From: Vicia villosa
Taxonomy: Eukaryota > Streptophyta > Magnoliopsida > Fabales > Fabaceae
Assembly: GCF_029867415.1 (NCBI RefSeq)
Contig: NC_081183.1
Location: forward strand, 35,422,655-35,486,654
Length of the DNA: 64,000 nucleotides
Reading direction: 5' to 3'
The position numbers and the translations under genes were made by a program. The notes beneath the pieces were generated by a model that searched no databases, had not been told where the DNA came from, and saw nothing but the letters and a program-made list of their open reading frames with translations. Shown piece after piece: positions 55,884 through 64,000 of the stretch (position 1 is the stretch's first letter; each line of letters opens with the position of its first letter).

Positions 55884-58017
55884 AACTCTCCCCAACTTGA
55901 AACTTTGTTTGTCCTCAAACAATGTCAAATAAATCAAAGAATCAAAAGTAATAAACCAAAGAATTGTGAATCAACAAGTTTTAAAAATAAAAAACAAATG
56001 TATGGCTCAATACAGAAACGTATAAACAAAGTAAATACTTACCACTATCCTACAACGACAACATGTAAACCAAACGAATCCTAAGTACAAAAATCATGCA
56101 AAACATTCTAAAACAATACATGCTCACACCATGAATCACGCCTAGCAAAAATTCATCAATGGATGAAGAACACACAAAGGTGAAGGACTTTTAACACTCA
56201 TCCAACAATCTTGCAAACAAAAGATTAAATTATGCATTCATCCAAAAATCACATTGAAGATATAAAATCAAGAATCACAAGGGCTTTTCAAGGTTGTAAT
56301 GTGGCTTGGTTAACAAACAAGGGATAAGTCCTAAGGCTAATCAAAACAAAAACTTGCCTAAATCTAAGGGAGTGGTAAATCCACCAAAGATTCAAACAAC
56401 ACAATTCCGATCAAACTTCTTCCTTATTCCAAGTTTCTCAAACCAATCACAATACTTATTAGCACAATTATTCGCTTCTCTTTTCTTTTTATTTTTCAAA
56501 ACTTTTTCACTTTTTTCTTTCTTTTTATTTTCTTTTCTTTTCACTTTTTTTATTTTCAACCTCATAGCAACAACCAAATAAGTAGCAACCATTTCTCTCC
56601 CCAACTTGAATTCAACCACATCATCATGTGAATACTCCCTACTTTCTAAGGCAAGGTAAAAATTCATACAAAAACAAAGTTAAGGGTTCAAGAAAACAAA
56701 GAATCAATTATCCATGCAAAAATGACAACTAAACACTCAAAGATAAGCATCTAGCAAAAACAACATGGACATTAACAAAAAGGCTCAAAAGGGTTAACAA
56801 ATGATCACACATTCACAAGGTGAATTTAACTATTTGGTTATGGTTGTTGTGCTCAAAATGAAACAAAATGCCTTGATCCTTTTCATGCTTTCATAAAATC
56901 AACATAAACAAAAGATTAAGCATAATAAAATCCTGTTAAAACAAAGATTGTGGCCTCCAGCATATATGAACAATGGAAAGCTTCCTCAAATTTATGGTTT
57001 GGAAACTAAAGTGATTCAATCAACAAGCAAGTAATGCAAAATAATGAATGGCATGGTAATTGTACAAATGAAAAGTTTCCTAAACATTTTATGCTATACA
57101 AAGCGATAAATGAGTACTTGAATGATACAAATTTAAAAATAATATCCTACCATACATCCGCAAGTTGAAACACTCAAGCTTTGGAAAATCACCTCAAAAA
57201 TCTTTGAATCACCGGACAAAATTTGAGTAACAACAATCACAAAAGAATTAGAAAAACAAAACTATTATATATTACTAATTAGCCTTGGTGAAAGTGGGAA
57301 AAATGAGTGGACCAAGTGGAATAGGAATCCCACTGATAAAAAGCAGGAAAACAAAATTCTGCTATGCTCGCTTAGCGAGCTCTGATCCGCTTTGCGAACA
57401 CAGCAGAAACCAGAAAAACCAGAACAAAATTAGGTGTTCTAGCCCTCTCCACTTCACCTAAATACCTCTAAAACATAAAATAAACAAAATTTTACAACCG
57501 TTGGGGTGCCTCCCAACAAGCGCTTGTTTTACGTCGTTAGCTCGACACCTTTATTGTTTCGGTGTTCGGAAAGTAGCTTCCTCCCGTCATGCCATGGTGA
57601 CATCTCACCGCACAAGCTTAAAGAAAGTGACTTAACCAAAACACTCAACACATGCTACGGGTACAAATATATACAAAAATTATACAAACATACAAGAAAA
57701 CACATATATACAAACATGGAAAACATATAAATATTAACATACACAAAGAGAAAATTTGGTGAATATTGGATACGCAAGTTGAAAAGTGAAGATTTGTAAT
57801 TAAAGAGCTAATCTGAGATCAACATGTTTCACCAACGTTCACCAATAAAAGTATACTTATATGTAACATATACAAGTAAACCTATATGGTGAATATAAAC
57901 AAGTAAAAATATATATACAAGAGAAAATATACAATATATACGATATATACAAAGCTCAAAATCACAGAAACTATTGCGATGCAATTCAAACAACCATCCC
58001 CGGCAAAGGCGCCATTT
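55884..58017 (-). other. Internal region of element D, complete copy
   Basis: 2,134 bases, no credible gene. The polypurine tract (minus AAGTTGGGGAGAGTT) is at 55884-55898. There is a pyrimidine-rich CTTTT-type tract at 56470-56555 and a palindromic CGCTTAGCGAGC at 57369-57380. Its first 1.1 kb recurs at 59344-60499. Confidence 0.8.
57997..58014 (-). promoter_or_regulatory. Primer-binding site of element D
   Basis: Minus-strand TGGCGCCTTTGCCGGGGA, three bases from the LTR end. It belongs to the class used by Athila elements and differs by one base from the site of element G. Confidence 0.85.
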
Positions 58018-59343
58018 TGTTGAAGCAGGCATAGCGGCAAGCAACAAAAGATTTGGAAATATTACTCCGAGATTTATCGTGTCCATAGAGATGGTGAGAA
58101 TGCCATTCAGTAGTTTCTACGGTTTCAAACTTGGGTTTGAATGACAAAAGTATAAGAACGGAAAAGTAAAATATATGAACAAAAAAGAATTCATTCTTCG
58201 GAAAGATAAGACTTATCAAGTTTTGCATACAATCTACTTCTCACAAACTTAAACTCATCGACCAGTTATACTCAACCTACGATACTCCTCTATGTCATCA
58301 CGTATCTCTCACATAAGTGTTCATATCTAAAGCACCTACAAGAAAATTCACAACTAAGGTTATCTCTAACGCAAAGTCGCAAGAACATCCGTATTCTCGC
58401 GTCGACGATCTCTCGCGCGCCGCTCAAACACGAAAGCATTAAGTACAGATACCCACAGTGAATGTTAGCTCTAAGTCTATCTCTAGAGTTCAGAAACTAA
58501 CAGATAATCACCCTAGATAAGGATTCAAGAAGTTTTTCTCTAAAGCAACCCAAATCCCGAGCACAGAGCAAAAATCTAAGACAACAATCAACACAGATTT
58601 ATAAAGCAAGTTCTATATAACGCCATGGGCGACAAATACACATGAGTTCAAAGTAAATACATACACAAAATCCAACTATAAGAGAAAATACAAAGAGGAA
58701 GAGAAATGAACCAAAAATCTCCCGGTTTGTCAGCTCCGTTTGACGATCAATCCACCTTCAATCATCCAAATGCAAGCTCCATAGTTATTTTCTAACCTAA
58801 TCTAACCTAAGAATGAAGGTTTGATGAGTTGGGAAAAAATACCCCAAGACATAACCTAAAAAATGTGATTTTTGCCCATTTTAACGAGCAGCTATATCAG
58901 GAAATATCGCTTAGTGAGCTTGATCTCGCTAAGCGGGTAGCAGAAAAAACCAAATTTTGTTTTCGCCATAACTTGAGAACCGTAACTCCGAATTGCGTCC
59001 GGTTCGAAGCGTTGGAAAACTTATTCAATTCTTATCTAACAATAACTAAATGGAAACCAAATTTATGATTTTTATCATACTTATTTTGAGCCTTATTCTT
59101 TGGTGAATTGGTAAAATTTGCATTCTTGAAACTTAGCCTTTCGTCTTTATTACTCAATGCTCCAAATACGCATGAATACCTATAAAATGAATGGAAAACT
59201 ATTAATTGATACAAAAATGAATCAAAAACACAAGTATGCACATATTTATACAAAAGTTAGGATTTTATTACAAAAACCATAAGAATAGAATCGATAAGTG
59301 CCACAAATATATACTCAAAATATCGACATTTTGACACTTATCA
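58018..59343 (-). repeat. Complete LTR of element D
   Basis: 1,326 bp, TGTTGAAGCAGG ... CACTTATCA. The tip contains a near-perfect inverted repeat, GATAAGTGCCA (59293-59303) against TGACACTTATC (59332-59342), one mismatch. Includes a GCTTAGTGAGCTTGATCTCGCTAAGC dyad, in two arms near 58910-58936. Confidence 0.82.
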
Positions 59344-60499
59344 AACTCTCCCCAACTTGAAACTTTGTTTGTCCTCAAACAATGTCAAATAAATAAAAGA
59401 ATCAAAAGTAATAAACCAAAGAATTGTGAATCAACAAGTTTTAAAAATCAAAAACAAATGTATGGCTCAATACAGAAACGTATAAACAAAGTAAATACTT
59501 ACCACTATCCTACAACGACAACATGTAAACCAAACGAATCCTAAGTACAAAAATCATGCAAAACATTCTAAAACAATACATGCTCACACCATGAATCACG
59601 CCTAGCAAAAATTCATCAATGGATGAAGAACACACAAAGATGAAGGACTTTTAACACTCATCCAACAATCTTGCAAACAAAAGATTAAATTATGCATTCT
59701 TCCAAAAATCACATTGAAGATATAAAAGTAAGAATCACAAGGACTTTTCAAGGTTGTAATGTGGCTTGGTTAACAAACAAGGGATAAGTCCAAAGGCTAA
59801 TCAAAACAAAAACTTGCCTAAATCTAAGGGAGTGGTCAATCCACCAAAGATTCAAACAACACAATTCCGATCAAACTTCTTCCTTATTCCAAGTTTCTCA
59901 AACCAATCACAATACTTATTAGCAGAATTATTCGCTTCTCTTTTCTTTTTATTTTTCAAAACTTTTTCACTTTTTTCTTTCTTTTTATTTTCTTTTCTTT
60001 TCACTTTTTTTTCTTTTCTTTTTCTTTTCAACCTCATAGAAACAACCAAATAAGTAGCAACCATTTCTCTCCCCAACTTGAATTCAACCACATCATCATG
60101 TGAATACTCCCTACTTTCTAAGGCAAGGTAAAAATTCATACAACAACAAAATTGAGGGTTCAAGAAAACAAAGAATCAATTATCCATGCAAAAATGACAA
60201 CTAAACACTCAAAGATAAGCATTTAGAAAAAACAACATGGACATTAACAAAAAGGCTCAAAAGGGTAACAAATGATCACACAATCACAAGGTGAATTTAA
60301 CTATTTGGTTATGGTGGTTGTGCTCAAAATGAAACAAAATGCTTGATCCTTTTCATGCTTTCATAAAATCAACATAAACAAAAGATTAAGCATAATAAAA
60401 TCCAGTTAAAACAAAGATTGTGGCCTCCAGCATATATGAAAAATGGAAAGCTTCCTCACATTTATGGTTTGGGAACTAAAGTGATTCAATCAACAAGCA
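59344..60499 (-). repeat. Second, truncated copy of element D internal region
   Basis: Nearly identical to 55884-57029, starting with the same polypurine tract, and ends abruptly at CAACAAGCA (60499), where the copia fragment starts. Confidence 0.88.
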
Positions 60500-61026
60500 T
60501 AAAGACAACAATCTGTTGCAAGCAACAAAAAACATTATGATGAGTGCGGAAGAAGGAATTCAAACTAATGAATAATGGTATTTGGACTCCGGTTGCTCAA
60601 ATAATATGAAGGGAAGGAAGGATTTTTTTTGTCAAAATTAGTCAAGCCATGAAGACTAAAGTGAAATTCGCAGATGATACTACTTTAACAGTCAACAGTA
60701 TCGGTGATGTTTTGATCATAAAGAGGGATAATGGGTATTCCTTGATCAAAGATGTAGTGTACATTCCTACAATCAAATGTAACCTTCTAAGCATGGGCCA
60801 ATTGCTTGAGAAGGATTACAAGATTCACGTGGAAAACAAGGCGTTACGCGTTATAGATAAAAATAGGGTTTTGATCCTTAAAGCTTCCATGGCTGCCAAT
60901 AAAACTTTCAAGGTTGAGTTGAAGGTTATTGAACATAGGTGTCTTATTGCAGAAGCTAGTCGAGCAGAAGGGATAAGTCGACACATACCATCACTGATTT
61001 TTCATGCATATTGTGGTACTTTATCT
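60500..61026 (+). pseudogene. pol: Ty1/copia pol fragment (protease and GAG-pre-integrase)
   Basis: Plus strand. The WYLDSG protease active site is at 60576-60593 (Asp at 60585-60587). The frame then shifts by one base in a T8 run (60623-60630) and resumes at 60649 with KFADDTTLTV, DVVYIPTIKCNLLSMGQL and related pre-integrase motifs to about 60985. No gag, integrase or RT follows. It lies between the truncated internal region of element D and the LTR of element G, and looks like a relic cut by later insertions. Confidence 0.85.
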
Positions 61027-62080
61027 TGATGTGCACTTGTAAGTTGATCAGTGCATTTTGATGCACATTCCTCTACGGTTGTACTTATACATTTCCATGG
61101 TTTGCTTATCTTATTTTTGTATTTTATAATGTTTTTATATTTTTATTTATTTTTATTGTTATTTGATTTTCGTATGTAATTTTCAGCTTTAGCAGTCTGC
61201 ACGGAAACGATCATAACTGGAGTTCCAGAAGTCCGATTGAGGTGTTATAATAATCGACGGAAAGCTAATAGAAAGAGCTACAATTCTTATGTTGGAGTCA
61301 AAGTCAGAATCGGACTGTAGAAGGGCCGGAATATTCGTTGAAGTTGCAGCACTAGTTTTAGTTAAGTTTCGGGTCAATTAGTAATGGGCCTGGGTTTTGT
61401 TTTTGACCCAGTTCGGTTGTGAAACGGGTTGTGCTATTGTCCCTTAGGTTAGGCAGCCACGAAAATACTGTTCATCATCTTCCATTCACGAAAAAACAAA
61501 GCTTGTACGAATTGATCCATGGCGAACTAATCCTTTCGAGTTAATCTTCCGTATTCAGGTTCCAAAAACTATGAGATTATTATAATTTTGCAATAAAATT
61601 TCCTTCAATTATATATGTTGTTTATCTTTTGCTTAATTTGATATTCATAATATATATTGTTTGGTTCGATTGATTATGTTTTCCAATTTATTTGCGTTTT
61701 ATCGTTGCTTAATCGTTAATTCGCTGTATGCTTAACCGAATGCTTAATTCGGCAAACGGGAAATATAATTGGTATAATATTGTTGCGCTCGTTGATCATA
61801 TTATAATCGAACGGGAACGAAATCCGCTTAGGATAGTGAAATTATAATAGTCGATGATTAGTAGGAACCGAATCGGTAGATTGACTTATTTCATAATCAC
61901 TTATTTCAAAACAACTTATTTTCATAATCACTTTTGATAATCTTTTTTTTCCGACCAAACCAACCCCCCTTAATCGATTTAGTTTTTAGTTAATAAAATC
62001 AAGAATCCTTGCGATACGACTTGAGCCATTGTCGTTGTACTACGTTTTACAAAATACTCGTTTTTGACCCGCGCGCGACA
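61027..62080 (+). repeat. 5' LTR of Athila element G
   Basis: About 1,054 bp. The right end, CGCGCGACA at 62072-62080, is 11 bases before the primer-binding site. The left end is placed at TGATGTGCAC, where the copia fragment stops. An AT-rich TATATTTTTAT promoter-like stretch lies near 61136-61146. The left boundary lacks a partner LTR for checking. Confidence 0.65.
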
Positions 62081-62091
62081 GCGGATCAAAT

Positions 62092-62109
62092 TGGCGCCGT
62101 TGCCGGGGA
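62092..62109 (+). promoter_or_regulatory. Primer-binding site of element G
   Basis: TGGCGCCGTTGCCGGGGA, the tRNA-Asp type site typical of Athila. Confidence 0.88.
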
Positions 62110-62548
62110 TTCTTGTGAATATTAACTGATATTAGAGTCTTATGTGTAGTATTTGTGCGTTTTGGCCATAGGTTCCTCGCGGTTTCGGCCATAACGCCTC
62201 TAGAGTCGAAAAATCGGTTTTTAGGAAAATTTCACAGTTTCAAAAATCTGTCCCGACAGTTAGGTGTGAAAAAATTCCCCGATCAAAAGTCACCTACTAC
62301 AGAGTAGTTACGTGATAAATTTTTCAAATCGCGAAAAAAGCCTTTTTACTATTTTTAATGATTTATTTTCTGTTTTCATAGAGTCGAAAAATTCCGAAAA
62401 AAATATCAAAATTTTATTTTTACGTCATTAGATTATTTTCGGTGTCAGTTTATTTTTTTGAATTGTTTTAATCGATTTGCTTCATTGTGTTGTTTTAGGG
62501 ACATAGTTGGCATTTTCACGATTATTGCTGCATTGCTGTGCACTAGTC

Positions 62549-64000
62549 CTGGCTACTAGGTCTTCCTGTCCTGAACTTGTTGCTTTTGATCCTGAAGTAG
62601 AGAGAACCTTGCACACACATCGTAGAGCAGGCCAGGCTAGCAATAGTTCACCTTCACCGACCATAGCTGAGTCTGATTCTGAGTCTGACTATTTGTATAA
62701 CTTGTTTGATTCTTATTCTGAATTTTCTTTTGAAATGACTGAAAATAGAACTCTAAGGCAACTTGCAGCCCCTGATGTGAATTATAATGGCTTGTGTATT
62801 GAATATGATGCTGTTGCTGTTCCCTTTGAATTAAAATCGGGTTTAATACACTTGTTGCCAAAGTTTAATGGTCTTGCAGGTGAGGATCCACACAAACATT
62901 TGAAGGAATTCCAGGTGGTGTGTTCTACACCATTGAAGCCTGAAGGGATCACTGAAGATCATATCAAACTTCGTGCTTTTCCTTTTTCTTTGCAGGGTGC
63001 AGCGAAGGACTGGATATATGATCTCGAACCGAATTCAATCACAAGCTGGAATGCTCTGAAGAGAGTGTTCTTGGAGCGATATTTTCCTGCATCTAGAGCT
63101 GCTTCAATCCGAAAAGAGATATGTGGTATTAGACAAGATAACGAGTCATTGGCTGAATATTGGGATAGGTTCAAGAAGTTAGTTTCAAGCTGTCCTCAAC
63201 ATCAGATTACCGAACAACTTCTCATTCAGTACTTTTACAAGGGGTTGTTACCTATGGATAGAAACATTCTTGATGCTGCTAGTGGTGGAGCACTTGTTGA
63301 CAAAACTCCAGCTGCTGCCAGAGCCCTCATTGAAAATATGTCCTTAAATTCACAGCAGTTCACCACTCGAACCAATTCTGTCCAGACCAAGGGTGTACAT
63401 CAAATTCAAGGTTCCTCGAACAGAGCTTTAGAAACCAGAATTGATGAGCTGACCGCTTTAGTCAAACAACTTGCAGTAGCCAAACCTCAAACAGCAACTG
63501 TATGTGGCATTTGTACAGCTCATGATCATCCCACTGATACTTGTCCTCTTCTGAAAGATGATACTGTTACCGAGCTTCCTCAAGCTTATGCAGCCAACCT
63601 TTACAACCAGAACAGGTACAACAACACCCCTGACTTGTCCACCAACAAATATCACCCCAATTGGAGGAATCATCCCAACTTTCGATATGGAAATCAGCAG
63701 CCCTCACAACAACAGCTCACCGTTCCATTACCCCAGCCACATCACACTCCTCCAGCCACTACTTCCGGACCATCCCTTGAAGATCTTGTTAAACAAATGG
63801 CCGTGAACAACCTCCAGTTTCAACAAAGAACCAACACTAGCATTCAGACCTTGACCACACAGATGGGACAACTTGCTACTCAAATAAATAATATGCAAGC
63901 TCAAGGTTCGAACCAACTTCCAGCACAAACTGTTGTCAATCCGAATGGTAATGCTAATGTGAGTGCTATTTCTTTGAGATCCGGAAAGGTTATAGAACCA
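62549..64000 (+). CDS. gag: gag of Athila element G, 3' partial
   Basis: One stop-free frame from TAG near 62503 to the window end. Family homology already begins at ATRSSCPELVAFDPEVERTL (62552 on), but the codon in front, 62549-62551, is CTG rather than ATG; the first ATG is 62735. From that ATG 422 codons remain in the window. The retrotransposon gag domain spans about residues 30-215. A canonical CCHC zinc knuckle (C-x2-C-x4-H-x4-C) begins at 63503. The tail is Gln/Pro-rich with a coiled-coil-like QMAVNNLQFQQ segment (about 63795-63830), then ISLRSGK. If the start is lost, this copy makes a shortened Gag or starts at CTG. Confidence 0.88.
   Translation, partial: MATRSSCPELVAFDPEVERTLHTHRRAGQASNSSPSPTIAESDSESDYLYNLFDSYSEFSFEMTENRTLRQLAAPDVNYNGLCIEYDAVAVPFELKSGLIHLLPKFNGLAGEDPHKHLKEFQVVCSTPLKPEGITEDHIKLRAFPFSLQGAAKDWIYDLEPNSITSWNALKRVFLERYFPASRAASIRKEICGIRQDNESLAEYWDRFKKLVSSCPQHQITEQLLIQYFYKGLLPMDRNILDAASGGALVDKTPAAARALIENMSLNSQQFTTRTNSVQTKGVHQIQGSSNRALETRIDELTALVKQLAVAKPQTATVCGICTAHDHPTDTCPLLKDDTVTELPQAYAANLYNQNRYNNTPDLSTNKYHPNWRNHPNFRYGNQQPSQQQLTVPLPQPHHTPPATTSGPSLEDLVKQMAVNNLQFQQRTNTSIQTLTTQMGQLATQINNMQAQGSNQLPAQTVVNPNGNANVSAISLRSGKVIEP

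Larger units (their letters stand above)
55848..60499 (-). mobile_element. Athila-like element D without coding region, in tandem (internal-LTR-internal)
   Basis: Minus strand. A 36-base LTR remnant and polypurine tract at the left, a full internal region of 2.1 kb, a primer-binding site, one complete LTR, and then polypurine tract and internal sequence again. One LTR thus has a primer-binding site on its left and a polypurine tract on its right. No gag or pol frame is present, so it is a large non-autonomous derivative. Confidence 0.8.
61027..64000 (+). mobile_element. Athila-lineage element G, 5' part
   Basis: 5' LTR, primer-binding site, short leader and gag on the plus strand, running off the window. 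The gag belongs to the Athila type by its motifs (HLLPKFNGLAGEDPHKHL, SLQGAAKDW, CSTPL). Confidence 0.88.

Noticed and set aside
56306..56667. Paired frames in element D internal region (repeated at 59766-60163)
   Set aside because: They run over a pyrimidine tract that translates as Phe/Ser or Lys/Glu; the duplicated occurrence only reflects the duplicated internal region.

Overview
The window is plant nuclear DNA built entirely of LTR retrotransposons nested in or abutting one another. I found no cellular gene. Ogre-type elements more than 20 kb long, with LTRs of 5 to 6 kb and a primer-binding site of the TGGCGACT(T/C)..CTGGGGA type (tRNA-Arg in known Ogres), point to a legume, most likely of the vicioid/Fabeae group (pea, vetch, faba bean, lentil). 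That assignment is an inference from element types.

Layout, left to right. (T) 1-9095, plus strand: the 3' part of a Ty3/gypsy Tat-lineage element with gag, protease and RT/RNase H/dual RNase H/integrase, an antisense spliced extra gene, and the 3' LTR. (E) 9148 to about 16896, plus strand: an Ogre-like 5' LTR, primer-binding site and a 5.2-kb non-coding leader packed with short repeats. (A) Two pieces of an older minus-strand Ogre gag, at 16897-17771 and 39829-40119. (B) 17772-39828, minus strand: a complete 22,057-bp Ogre inserted into A's gag, flanked by the 5-bp duplication GATAG, with LTRs of identical length that are nearly identical in sequence. (C) Two large related Ogre LTRs (40120-46195 and 49816-55847) on either side of a 100-N scaffold gap (48895-48994). 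Their flanks do not match, so they may be two different insertions. (D) 55848-60499, minus strand: an Athila-like element with no coding capacity, arranged as internal-LTR-internal. (F) About 60500-61026: a fragment of a Ty1/copia pol. (G) 61027-64000, plus strand: the 5' LTR, primer-binding site and gag of an Athila element that runs off the window.

Element B has very young LTRs, yet its pol reading frame carries a premature stop and a frameshift. It also lacks the archaeal-type RNase H region, and its protease reads DIG instead of DTG. It was therefore probably mobilised by proteins from another copy. Splicing predicted from sequence (a 376-nt intron between protease and RT) restores frame exactly, as known for Ogre. 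In element T an antisense gene with its own TATA box has two predicted introns that also restore frame.

The most unusual signal is a set of arrays of tiny inverted repeats (hairpins or dyads) in the non-coding parts of all the Ogre elements. The loop sequence stays constant from copy to copy, while the two stem arms change together and stay complementary. I do not know of a description of this pattern.
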